Below, in pieces: positions 15,478 to 23,223 of a stretch of DNA of 57,555 nt (position 1 is the stretch's first letter; each line of letters opens with the position of its first letter). The notes under the pieces are model-generated. The model was not told the DNA's origin, made no database searches, and worked only from the letters and a program-made list of their open reading frames with translations. This DNA comes from Mesonia sp. Lineage in GTDB: Bacteria; Bacteroidota; Bacteroidia; Flavobacteriales; Flavobacteriaceae. The stretch lies in the NCBI GenBank assembly GCA_012964435.1, contig DTTX01000011.1, forward strand, positions 1 to 57,555, written 5' to 3'. Made by a program: the position numbers and the translations under genes.

Positions 15478-15927
15478 ATGAAAAAATTAAATTGGGGCGT
15501 AGGCATCGTGATTACCATCGCTTGTTTTATAGGCTTTATCATGTTTTTTGTGATAAAAATGAGTACCGATAAAAAGTATGATCACGATTTGGTGACCGAA
15601 GAGTATTACAAACAAGAATTAGCCTATCAAGATCAAATCGATGCGCAGCAAAATTCAGCGCGTTTAGTTAAAAATATTCAAGTTGAAGTCAATGCGGAAG
15701 GAATCCAGATTATGTTTCCTTCAGAAAAAAAAGACGTTAAAGGAGAAGTAAGTTTATACCGACCTTCAAACAAAAAGTTAGATTTAGAAATTCCTATTAG
15801 TTTAGAAAATCAGCAAATGATAATTCCTGCTGAAAAATTAGTGGAAGGAAAATACAAACTCTCCATCAACTGGAAATCTAACGGTACCACTTATTTGTAT
15901 AAAAAAGATTTACAGATTAGAAATTAG
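15478..15927 (+). CDS. ccoH: FixH/CcoH family protein
   Basis: A 149-residue protein with one N-terminal membrane helix (WGVGIVITIACFIGFIMFFVIKM) followed by the FixH signature KKYDHDLVTEEYYKQELAYQDQIDAQQNS and a beta-rich exported domain. FixH/CcoH helps assemble the cbb3 complex. It lies 88 bp after ccoG, with a hairpin repeat between, and is probably on the same transcript. Confidence 0.92.
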   Translation: MKKLNWGVGIVITIACFIGFIMFFVIKMSTDKKYDHDLVTEEYYKQELAYQDQIDAQQNSARLVKNIQVEVNAEGIQIMFPSEKKDVKGEVSLYRPSNKKLDLEIPISLENQQMIIPAEKLVEGKYKLSINWKSNGTTYLYKKDLQIRN

Positions 15928-16008
15928 ATATTTCGTTTCATTGCAGACTTGATTAACTACGTTGAATCTTCGATTTCGGAATTATATTCTAAACAAAAGA
16001 TCTGGACA

Positions 16009-16038
16009 ATGAGACCCTGAATCGAGTTCAGGGTGACG
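16009..16038 (-). repeat. Dispersed hairpin repeat, type B, reversed
   Basis: ATGAG, ACCCTGAA-TCGAG-TTCAGGGT (16014-16034), GACG. It is the reverse complement of the type B pattern. Confidence 0.8.
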
Positions 16039-16083
16039 ATACTCGAAATAATTTATAAAACACGTTCATAAATTAATGAACAT

Positions 16084-16148
16084 GCCACTTCGAGCGGAGT
16101 CGAGAGGTTTTTTTAGCTATTGCAAAGTCTCAAGATCTCGACTCCGCT
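16084..16148 (+). repeat. Dispersed repeat, type A, with inverted partner
   Basis: GCCACTTCGAGCGGAGTCGA at 16084-16103 is followed by a T run. AGCGGAGTCGAGA (16093-16105) is perfectly inverted as TCTCGACTCCGCT (16136-16148), giving a 13-bp stem with a 30-nt loop. Confidence 0.8.
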
Positions 16149-16169
16149 AGATCTGACAATGAAGATGAG

Positions 16170-16199
16170 CGTCATTCCAGACTTGATCTGGAATCTCAT
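16170..16199 (+). repeat. Dispersed hairpin repeat, type B
   Basis: CGTC, ATTCCAGA-CTTGA-TCTGGAAT (16174-16194), CTCAT. It has the same CTTGA loop as the copy at 13866. Confidence 0.8.
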
Positions 16200-16240
16200 C
16201 AGAGTAAGTAGTTTATTAGGTTTTACTCATAAATACAATT

Positions 16241-16963
16241 ATGCTTTATTCAGCTTTCATATTAGGATTATTAGGCAGTTTCCACTGCGTGGGGATGTGC
16301 GGTCCTATTGCATTTATGCTTCCGCTGGATCGTAAGAGCAAATTCAAAAAAATACTACAATTAAGTCTTTACCATTTAGCCAGATTATTCACTTATAGCT
16401 TTATTGGGTTGCTATTTGGGTTTTTTGGTAAAGGCTTATTTTTGTTTGGTATTCAACAAAAAATATCGATCGCTATCGGTGTTTTAATGATCTTGGTCGT
16501 GGTTATTCCGCATCAAACTTTTAATAAATATAATTTCTCTAGACCCATTTTTAAACTCATCTCTAAAGTAAAATCGGCTTTAGGAAAAGAGCTACAAAAG
16601 AAAACTCCCGATACATTTTTGACCATTGGTTTTCTAAACGGATTTTTGCCTTGTGGTTTATTGTATATGGCTATTTTCGGTTCGTTTGCTTATGAAAGTA
16701 TCCCGATGAGTTTACTCTATATGTTGCTGTTTGGTTTAGGTACTATTCCGTTAATGACTACGATGGTATTGGCGGGTAATTTTTTAAGTATTTCTTTTCG
16801 ACAAAAAATACAAAAAGCGATTCCCGTTTTTGTGGTAATCGTAGGTTTATTGTTTGTGTTACGTGGTTTAGGCTTAGGTATTCCTTATGTTTCTCCCAAA
16901 GCCATTCATACCACCGAAAAAGTTTCTTCTCAAATAGATTGCCAGGTTATTTCTGGAAAATAA
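16241..16963 (+). CDS. TauE/SafE-like membrane protein of the cbb3 locus (CcoH-neighbour type)
   Basis: A 240-residue protein with about six membrane helices. The family motif GLLGSFHCVGMCGPIAFMLPL lies at residues 7-27, with a second repeat-like block GFLNGFLPCGLLYMAIFGSFAYES near residue 130, as in the COG2836 branch of the TauE/SafE and DsbD-like families. The paired Cys motifs (HCVGMC and PCG) suggest metal or redox handling, probably copper supply, since the gene closes the cco cluster. That function is inferred from position. Confidence 0.85.
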   Translation: MLYSAFILGLLGSFHCVGMCGPIAFMLPLDRKSKFKKILQLSLYHLARLFTYSFIGLLFGFFGKGLFLFGIQQKISIAIGVLMILVVVIPHQTFNKYNFSRPIFKLISKVKSALGKELQKKTPDTFLTIGFLNGFLPCGLLYMAIFGSFAYESIPMSLLYMLLFGLGTIPLMTTMVLAGNFLSISFRQKIQKAIPVFVVIVGLLFVLRGLGLGIPYVSPKAIHTTEKVSSQIDCQVISGK

Positions 16964-17050
16964 TGTTATTTAGAATTCAGTTTTAAGCTCTTATCAGTTA
17001 ACATAAAACAATATGAAGACAAAGAAGTAAACGTTTGTGTTTTATAACTT

Positions 17051-17953
17051 TTATTTCATTTTAGAATTGAAAATATCCATAATAACTTCTAATTCTTTTT
17101 TGTATTTTAAGTCTGTTCTTGAGGCAAAATATAAAGTGTTTTCGGTCTTTACTTTTCCTTTCCAAACTACATTTATTTTATCTGTGAGCACTTCTTCTTT
17201 ACATAAAAAATCAGGAACTAAGGCTAGTCCGTTCTCATTGGTTAAACATCTAATTATAGAGGTTATACTAGGCAAAATATAGTTGGGTTTAAAAGCAGGT
17301 TTTTTACTAAAATTTTCAAACCAAAATCGTCTAAAATGCTCCATTTCATTAGACGAGCTGTACCAAGTGTGCTTAAGTAATTCTTTTTCTAAACTTTTTA
17401 GTTCGTTATTTTTAATTTGTTTTTGTAATTGGGTTATATCTGTTTTTTTACCGGCGATCAAAACAATTCTTTCTTTTGAAAAAGGGATATATTTGACTAA
17501 AGATTTTTTTTCAATTTGTTTTCTTGGAGTAATTACTAAATCTAAAATACCGTTGTTAAGATCTTTTATTAAATCTGTATGCGCGCCAAATCTAGCCACC
17601 AAATCAAAATCTAGTTTTGGTATTTCTGGTTCTATAATTAGCTGAAACATTTCAGAACACATTCCAATATTAAGAGACGGATTTTTTTCTTGGGTAGTTT
17701 TTTTAAAGTGTTGCTCGGCACTTTCAAGCTTATTTAGTGATTTGATAATATATTCATACAAAACTTTACCCTCTTCTGTCGGAATCATTTTTCGAGAGGT
17801 TCGTTCAAATAGTTTTTTACCAACATAAGCCTCTAAAGCATTAAGATGTACACTAACACCAGGCTGTGAAGCGTACAAAGCAATTGAAGCATTTGTTAGT
17901 GTTCCATTTTCATAGATAGCTTTAAGAGTACGATACCATTCCAAATTCACCAT
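17051..17953 (-). CDS. LysR family transcriptional regulator
   Basis: A 300-residue LTTR. The N-terminal winged helix-turn-helix occupies residues 1-65 (WYRTLKAIYENGTLTNASIALYASQPGVSVHLNALEAYVGKKLFERTSRKMIPTEEGKVLYEY), and a substrate-binding-like effector domain follows (about 90-295). It is divergent from the MdaB-like quinone reductase across 93 bp that contain a good inverted repeat. The usual arrangement is an LTTR that senses a quinone or electrophile and activates the reductase. The effector is unknown. Confidence 0.93.
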   Translation of the reverse strand: MVNLEWYRTLKAIYENGTLTNASIALYASQPGVSVHLNALEAYVGKKLFERTSRKMIPTEEGKVLYEYIIKSLNKLESAEQHFKKTTQEKNPSLNIGMCSEMFQLIIEPEIPKLDFDLVARFGAHTDLIKDLNNGILDLVITPRKQIEKKSLVKYIPFSKERIVLIAGKKTDITQLQKQIKNNELKSLEKELLKHTWYSSSNEMEHFRRFWFENFSKKPAFKPNYILPSITSIIRCLTNENGLALVPDFLCKEEVLTDKINVVWKGKVKTENTLYFASRTDLKYKKELEVIMDIFNSKMK

Positions 17954-17968
17954 TACTATTAATTTTAT

Positions 17969-18024
17969 AATACAAATGTATAAAATGTATTATTTTTATG
18001 ATGATAGAGGTGTGTGTAATTTTG
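17969..18024 (+). promoter_or_regulatory. Candidate LysR site and mdaB promoter
   Basis: AATACA (17969-17974) and TGTATT (17986-17991) form a perfect inverted repeat with 11 bp between them, fitting an LTTR box. The -7 box TAATTTTG for the rightward gene lies at 18017-18024, 40 bp from the repeat centre. Confidence 0.55.
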
Positions 18025-18046
18025 TGACGAACATAAAAAAAGTATT

Positions 18047-18643
18047 ATGAAAAAAATATTTATAATAAATGGTAGTCATCCATTTGCACATTCTGGCGGA
18101 CAGTTTAATAAAACTCTTTTTGATACCACCATATCATTTTTTGAAAATCTAGATCATTTTGAAGTGAAATTTACTCAAGTAGGTGATAATTATGATACCA
18201 AAGAAGAAGTCGAAAAATATAAATGGGCAGATCTGGTAATCTATCATACACCAATTTGGTGGTTTCAGATCCCATTTGGATTTAAAAAATATATAGATGA
18301 AGTTTTTACTGAAGGACATCAAAACGGAATTTATGCCAATGACGGAAGGAGTAGTAAAAATCCCAATATTAATTACGGAACCGGCGGATTAATGCATGGT
18401 AAAAAATATGTTTTAACCACTAGTTGGAATGCACCTAAAACGGCATTTACTTTAGATAATGAGTTTTTTAATAAAACAAGTGTGGATGATGGTGCAATGT
18501 TTGGGTTTCATAAAATGAATGATTTTACCGGTATGAAATTGTTAGCAACTCACCACTTTCATGATATGGAGAAAAATGCAGATGTACCCTTAGAATTAAA
18601 AAACTATCAAGTTTTTTTAAATAGCTTGATAGATAATCTATAG
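18047..18643 (+). CDS. MdaB-like NAD(P)H:quinone oxidoreductase
   Basis: A 198-residue flavodoxin-fold protein closely resembling MdaB of E. coli. It shares the start IFIINGSHPFAHSGGQFNKTL, the block KWADLVIYHTPIWWFQIPFGFKKYIDEVFTEGH, DGRSSKNP...YGTGGLMHGKKYVLTTSWNAP and the FH..NDFTGM region. The enzyme reduces quinones by two electrons and so limits semiquinone toxicity. It is divergent from a LysR regulator that probably controls it. Confidence 0.9.
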   Translation: MKKIFIINGSHPFAHSGGQFNKTLFDTTISFFENLDHFEVKFTQVGDNYDTKEEVEKYKWADLVIYHTPIWWFQIPFGFKKYIDEVFTEGHQNGIYANDGRSSKNPNINYGTGGLMHGKKYVLTTSWNAPKTAFTLDNEFFNKTSVDDGAMFGFHKMNDFTGMKLLATHHFHDMEKNADVPLELKNYQVFLNSLIDNL

Positions 18644-18700
18644 CCAAATTAGCATTTATGAGCTTAGGTGTAATTCTAAATAAATAATTTTCCTGAAGTA

Positions 18701-18743
18701 TGCGAAATGTCATATTTTAAAAAGTGTTGAGGTCATAGTTTTG
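18701..18743 (+). promoter_or_regulatory. CRP/FNR-type operator (weaker) and promoter of the CoA-transferase gene
   Basis: TGCGAAATGTCATATTTTAA at 18701-18720 keeps the right half TGTCA and the T-rich flank, but the left half is altered (TGCGA for TGACA). The -7 box TAGTTTTG starts at 18736, exactly 35 bp after the operator's first T, as at the other four promoters. Confidence 0.65.
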
Positions 18744-18769
18744 CAGGAGAAATTAAAAATAGAAGAGTT

Positions 18770-20038
18770 ATGCTACCATTTATTTCAGCCGAAGAAGCTG
18801 TCGCAAATGTACAATCGGGAAATCGTGTATTTTTTCAGGGAGCGGCAATGACGCCAAAAGTGATTATTAAAGCTTTATGCGAACGCTACCAAGAATTATC
18901 TGATATAGAATTGGTGCAAATGCACACCGAAGGCGATGCCTTGTATGCACAAGAACCCTATCATAAAAGTTTTCACGTTAATAGTTGTTTTGTGGGCGGT
19001 AATGTGCGCCGAACCGTAAATTCTGAACACGGCGATTATATTCCTATTTTTTTAAGTGAAATGCATTTGTTGTTTAAGCGTGGTATTTTGCCTTTAGATG
19101 TAGCGTTTATTCAGGTTTCGCCGCCAGATAAACACGGGTATTGCTCGTTAGGAACATCGATCGATGTGACGATCACGGCCATACAATGTGCTAAAAAGGT
19201 AATCGCGCAAGTGAATCCGAAAGTGCCAAGAACGCACGGTGATGGAATTATTCACGTGAGTAAAATTGATGCAGCTGTTGAAGTAAATGAACCAATTCAC
19301 GAAGTATTTACGGTAGAACCTTCTGAAGTTGAAAAGCAAATTGGTTACCACGTGGCGCAATTGGTGGAAGATGGCGCGACTTTACAAATGGGAATCGGCG
19401 GAATCCCAAATGTGGTTTTGAATAATTTACACAACCATAAAGGTTTGGGAATACATACCGAAATGTTTTCTGACGGAGTTTTGCCACTAATTGAAAAGGG
19501 AATTATTACCGGAGAAAATAAACTAGTGAAAAACGGAAAAATTGTGACTTGCTTTGCTATCGGTTCGCCTAAATTATATGAATTTTTAGACGACAATCCA
19601 CTAGTGCATTTTAAAGAAGCAGCTTATACCAACGATACTTCTATTATTCGAAGAAACCCAAAAGTTACGGCGATAAATAGCGCGATAGAAATTGATTTGA
19701 CCGGACAAGTTTGCGCCGATACGATCGGGAAAATGCAATATTCGGGAGTTGGCGGACAAATGGACTTTATTCGCGGAGCTTCTCTTTCTGAAGGCGGTAA
19801 AGCGATTATTGCGATGCCATCGGCTACGGCTAAAGGAATTTCGAAGATCGTTCCGTTTTTAAAAGAAGGAGCCGGCGTTACCACTACACGTGCGCACGTA
19901 CATTATATCGCTACTGAAAATGGTGTGGTTAATTTATACGGAAAGAGTTTAAAACAACGCGCAAAAGCTTTAATTTCTATTGCTCATCCCGATCATCAGG
20001 AGAGTTTAGAAAAAGCGATGTACGAACGTTTTAAATAA
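18770..20038 (+). CDS. Acetyl-CoA hydrolase/CoA-transferase family protein
   Basis: A 422-residue protein of the family that includes 4-hydroxybutyrate CoA-transferase and acetyl-CoA:carboxylate CoA-transferases. Evidence is the two-domain length, the GMGG-like motif LQMGIGGIPNVVL, the block GLGIHTEMFSDG with the catalytic Glu, and GGQMDFIRGASLSEGGKAIIAMPS. The reaction moves CoA between acyl groups. The natural acceptor cannot be read from sequence, but acetate formation under low oxygen fits the operator upstream. A bidirectional terminator follows. Confidence 0.88.
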   Translation: MLPFISAEEAVANVQSGNRVFFQGAAMTPKVIIKALCERYQELSDIELVQMHTEGDALYAQEPYHKSFHVNSCFVGGNVRRTVNSEHGDYIPIFLSEMHLLFKRGILPLDVAFIQVSPPDKHGYCSLGTSIDVTITAIQCAKKVIAQVNPKVPRTHGDGIIHVSKIDAAVEVNEPIHEVFTVEPSEVEKQIGYHVAQLVEDGATLQMGIGGIPNVVLNNLHNHKGLGIHTEMFSDGVLPLIEKGIITGENKLVKNGKIVTCFAIGSPKLYEFLDDNPLVHFKEAAYTNDTSIIRRNPKVTAINSAIEIDLTGQVCADTIGKMQYSGVGGQMDFIRGASLSEGGKAIIAMPSATAKGISKIVPFLKEGAGVTTTRAHVHYIATENGVVNLYGKSLKQRAKALISIAHPDHQESLEKAMYERFK

Positions 20039-20045
20039 AATGAAT

Positions 20046-20072
20046 GTCACCTTGAGCGGAGCCGAAAGGTCT
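20046..20072 (+). repeat. Dispersed repeat, type A
   Basis: GTCACCTTGAGCGGAGCCGA followed by AAGGTCT is a third copy of the type A repeat of the cco locus, without its inverted partner. Confidence 0.7.
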
Positions 20073-20097
20073 TAATGTTTGAAATTTTATAAAAAAA

Positions 20098-20127
20098 ATC
20101 CCTAGCTTAAAAACTAGGGATTTTTTG
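20098..20127. terminator. Bidirectional terminator
   Basis: AATCCCTAG (20098-20106) and CTAGGGATT (20115-20123) form a perfect 9-bp stem, flanked by A and T runs on both sides, between convergent genes. Confidence 0.85.
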
Positions 20128-20140
20128 TTGATGTATTTTG

Positions 20141-20221
20141 CGTTATTCCGGATTTGAACCGAAATCTCATCTGGATGAGTAAAAGAGTTTGATGCGATTC
20201 TGAAATAAATTCAGAATGACG
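20141..20221. repeat. Pair of type B hairpin repeats, head to head
   Basis: A degenerate forward copy (CGTTATTCCGG...CCGAAATCTCAT, 20141-20170) is followed by a reversed copy with the perfect hairpin ATTCTGAA-ATAAA-TTCAGAAT (20197-20217). Confidence 0.7.
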
Positions 20222-20241
20222 AAAAGTTATATTTTAAAAAC

Positions 20242-20967
20242 TTATCTTCTGTTTCCTAAAATACGTAGTAAGAACAAGAAAAGGTTGATAAAGTCTAGGT
20301 ATAAGGTTAACGCTCCAATAATAGAAAGTTTTTGACCCGTTTCTGAGTTTTCGTTTCCTTCAACAGCAATTTTTTTTAGTTTTTGCGTATCCCAAGCAGT
20401 CAACCCTACAAAAATAAGAACTCCGGCATAAGTTACGATCCAATACAGCATTTCATTCTGAAAGAATAAATTTACGATCGAAGCGATCACTAAACCGATA
20501 AGTGCCATAAAACATAGGTTTCCTATTTTGGTTAGGTCTTGTTTGGTAAAATAACCGTATGCGCTCATTGCGGCAAAAGTTGCAGCAGTTACAAAAAAGG
20601 TTGAAGCGATCGAACCTGCCGTATAAGCCAAAAAGATAAACGATAAAGTTAATCCGTTAAAAGAGGCGTAAGCAATAAATAATGCAATTGCGGTACTTGC
20701 CGACATATTTTTAATGGCAGTAGTTAAGTAAGCTACTAAAGCAAATTCACCAATAATGAGTCCGAAGAAAATAATTTTATTTCCTAAAACGGCATTGAGA
20801 AGTGATGGAGTAGAAGCAGTTACAATAGCCACCAATCCGGTAATTACAAGCGCTAAGGTCATCCAACTGTAAACTTTGGTGATGAAGCCGGCTTGTGCTT
20901 TTTTAATTTCGTCTTGCGTTAATGATGGAGCTTCGTAAGTAGAAGCTTCAGAAAAATTCGAGTTCAT
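20242..20967 (-). CDS. Bax inhibitor-1/YccA family membrane protein
   Basis: A 241-residue protein with seven hydrophobic helices. The BI-1 pattern is clear: FITKVYSWMTLALVITGLVAIVTAS at the N-terminus, ...FIAYASFNGLTLSFIFLAYTAGSIASTFFVTAATFAAMSAYGYFTKQDL, and a C-terminal LTAWDTQKLKKI...GALTLYLDFINLFLFLLRILG. Bacterial members are thought to be calcium-leak or protease-associated proteins. It lies 36 bp after the split gene upstream on the same strand. Confidence 0.93.
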   Translation of the reverse strand: MNSNFSEASTYEAPSLTQDEIKKAQAGFITKVYSWMTLALVITGLVAIVTASTPSLLNAVLGNKIIFFGLIIGEFALVAYLTTAIKNMSASTAIALFIAYASFNGLTLSFIFLAYTAGSIASTFFVTAATFAAMSAYGYFTKQDLTKIGNLCFMALIGLVIASIVNLFFQNEMLYWIVTYAGVLIFVGLTAWDTQKLKKIAVEGNENSETGQKLSIIGALTLYLDFINLFLFLLRILGNRR

Positions 20968-21003
20968 AAGTTTTATCTTTATTGATACGCAATTTTAAGC
21001 AAT

Positions 21004-21618
21004 TTATTTCTGAATTTTATTTTGAAGCGGTAAAGTTTCTGGTTCTAATGCAATTTCTTCAGCAGAAGTTTCATTTTCTAGAGGTTGAGGTTCTTCTCTT
21101 TTAGCATGCTTCAGAATTTCTTCATCAGTAATTTTTCGAAAAGCGAATTTATAACCTTCACTAAGGGCAATTCCGTAGAAAAGAATATCGATCACGCTAA
21201 ATGATTCGGCAAAAAGTTCAGGTTATAAACTATAATCCATACTGATTAAAGTTTCAAAATAACTCATTTCTACATAGGCTGAAATAAAACCAACCATACT
21301 CAAAAAGTTACCTAAAAGACAACCCAATAAAGCTAAACTCGCACCAAGAATTCCGAATTTTTTATCGATTCCTTTTCCGGCTTCTCGAATGGTAAAACCA
21401 ACAATTAATCCAACTCCAACCGCCATAAAACCGATTTGATATTCGGTGGCAACGGTAATTACAGCCCAAGCAATTGCGCCAATTAAAGTGGCTGCTATCC
21501 CAGCAATTACGGCTAAATTAAAATTTTGTTCCGGTCTTAGACTTTCGATATACTTATCTAATTTGCGGAAGTCTATTTGGTTTTTGGGAATTTCTGTTTT
21601 TACGTGATCTTCATTCAT
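21004..21618 (-). pseudogene. Conserved membrane protein split by an in-frame stop
   Basis: Two same-strand pieces share one frame: residues 1-131 (ATG 21618 to TAA 21223-21225) and, after the stop, PELFAESFSVIDILFYGIALSEGYKFAFRKITDEEILKHA, continuing to a stop at 21004. Removing the single TAA gives one continuous protein of about 204 residues. It has four or so hydrophobic segments, then an amphipathic segment and a charged tail, which matches the layout I recall for flavobacterial homologues. The interruption could be a true nonsense mutation, a sequencing error, or an early end that leaves a working 131-residue product. Confidence 0.75.
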
Positions 21619-21686
21619 AATCGATAAATTGGTTTGTTAAATATTTCTTAAATATATAACATTATCGCATAATGAAAGGGGCTTTG

Positions 21687-22328
21687 CTAAATTTTATTTC
21701 CTAAGAGTAACGTATTGGTTCCCTTTACGTGTTCAATTTTTTCAAATGAAATGGTTGACTTTACTTTTTGCTGAAGTTGGTTGATTTTTACCTTTTGATT
21801 TTCGCCAATGCCGGCGTTAAATATAACGGTGGCTTTGGGTTGAAGTAATTGCGCAAGATCTTGCCAGAATTCAACTTGGTAGAATTGCTCAGGAACGTGA
21901 ATATCGATAAATAAATCTACAATTACTGTGTCGAATTTTTGATCGTATTGTTTAACGAATTTTTCAGCATCTTCACAAATCACTTCTAAAGGTTGGTATT
22001 GCTGAATATTGAATTCATTTTTAGCAACTTCGATCACTTTTGAGTCGAGTTCGACGGCGGTGATCTTTCCGTAGAAATTAAATTTTTTCCGAAGTAATTG
22101 TAAAACGCTTCCGCCACCTAAACCTAGAACTAGAGTGTGACCACCACGATCGGCTTGCGTTTTTTGCAAAGCCAGATCTAAAATTTGATGCAACGCCCCG
22201 TAAGAATAATTAGCATTTTTAGTGTCTAAAATTTTTTTACCGTTAAGCCAAGTAATCTCTAGCTCTCCGCTAAAATCAGATTTTATTTTTTTGGTTAATG
22301 GCCAGAGGTAGCTGAATGCTTTTTTCAT
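21687..22328 (-). CDS. Spermidine synthase-like SAM-dependent methyltransferase
   Basis: A 213-residue Rossmann-fold protein of the spermidine synthase/fused methyltransferase type. It shows the SAM-binding loop VLGLGGGSVLQLLRKK, an acidic residue in TAVELDSKVIEVAKNEF, VICEDAEKFV, and DTVIVDLFIDIHVPEQFY. It lacks the N-terminal beta domain of true polyamine synthases. The substrate is unknown. Its ATG directly follows the stop of the ygiD-like gene, so the two are co-transcribed. Confidence 0.85.
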   Translation of the reverse strand: MKKAFSYLWPLTKKIKSDFSGELEITWLNGKKILDTKNANYSYGALHQILDLALQKTQADRGGHTLVLGLGGGSVLQLLRKKFNFYGKITAVELDSKVIEVAKNEFNIQQYQPLEVICEDAEKFVKQYDQKFDTVIVDLFIDIHVPEQFYQVEFWQDLAQLLQPKATVIFNAGIGENQKVKINQLQQKVKSTISFEKIEHVKGTNTLLLGNKI

Positions 22329-23105
22329 TTAAGCACTAATTTTTACCGAAGTCATACTAAGAGAACCACCAATTATATAATCGTTAAAAAGTTCGATTTG
22401 GTCTTCGTTATCTTTTAAAGCTAAACTATAAATTAAAGGGAGGTAATGATCGTAACTTGGTACTGCCATTTTGAAATCTTGACCTAGATTTTGCACGTTA
22501 ATTAAATCTTGAAAATTACCATCTAGTATATGATTGTTAATTTTTTCTCGAATACTAAATGCCCAATCGTAACCGTGATCTAAATGGTTAATATGTTGAA
22601 AATCGACATAGCGAAGATTGTGTACAATATTACCACTCCCAATTATTAAAACTCCTTTATGGCGTAACATCGCTAAATGTTGTGCTAACTCGAAGTGATA
22701 CGAAAGCGGTTTGCTGTAATCTAAACTTAACTCAATTACAGGAATATTCGCCTGAGGGTAAATGTGTCGTAAAACCGTCCAAGAACCGTGATCTAAACCC
22801 CAATGTTCATCGAGTTCTGCTTCAAAAGGGCTTAGTATTTCTTTAGTGATTTTTGCCAATTCCGGATCTCCGGGAGCAGGATATTGCACTTCAAAAAGAG
22901 GTTTAGGAAAGCCTCCAAAATCGTGAATGGTTTTTGGGTTTGGCATTGCCGTTACCTTAGTGCCTTGCGTAAGCCAATGTGCAGAAACACAAAGTATAGC
23001 TTGGGGAGTAGGGATATTTTCTCCCAATTTCTTAAACTGCTGTACAAATTCGTTATCCTCAATTGCATTCATCGGGCTACCGTGACCAATAAAAAAAGCA
23101 GGCAT
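22329..23105 (-). CDS. ygiD: 4,5-DOPA-extradiol dioxygenase-like protein (YgiD)
   Basis: A 258-residue class III extradiol dioxygenase homologue. The metal ligands are visible: His in MPAFFIGHGSPMNAI, His in CVSAHWLTQG, His in GSGNIVHNLR near residue 165, and DHGSWTVLRHIYPQANIPVIELSLD in the core. YgiD of E. coli opens catechol rings such as DOPA in vitro; the natural substrate is unclear. It is the first gene of a two-gene unit with the methyltransferase. Confidence 0.9.
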   Translation of the reverse strand: MPAFFIGHGSPMNAIEDNEFVQQFKKLGENIPTPQAILCVSAHWLTQGTKVTAMPNPKTIHDFGGFPKPLFEVQYPAPGDPELAKITKEILSPFEAELDEHWGLDHGSWTVLRHIYPQANIPVIELSLDYSKPLSYHFELAQHLAMLRHKGVLIIGSGNIVHNLRYVDFQHINHLDHGYDWAFSIREKINNHILDGNFQDLINVQNLGQDFKMAVPSYDHYLPLIYSLALKDNEDQIELFNDYIIGGSLSMTSVKISA

Positions 23106-23223
23106 TTTAGGAGAATTTTTTAGGTGAGAACTAAACTTCTACAGGTCTTTTAAGTTATTCATTTGGTTAAGTACATTTCAATACTTTAATTGTCGAAAAA
23201 CTATGCTTTAAATTACAAAGTTT

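Larger units (their letters stand above)
15928..16240. other. 313-bp intergenic region with clustered repeats
   Basis: No credible gene is present. The region holds a reversed type B hairpin (16009-16038), a type A repeat with its inverted partner (16084-16148) and a forward type B hairpin (16170-16199). The first 80 bp show nothing I can name. Confidence 0.7.

Noticed and set aside
17283-17645. 120-residue frame opposite the LysR gene
   Set aside because: It is antisense to a well-supported regulator; its Ser/Phe-rich content is typical of a shadow frame.
20039-20241. tRNA gene suggested by GGATTTGAACC
   Set aside because: The string lies inside a type B repeat and no cloverleaf arms can be formed around it.
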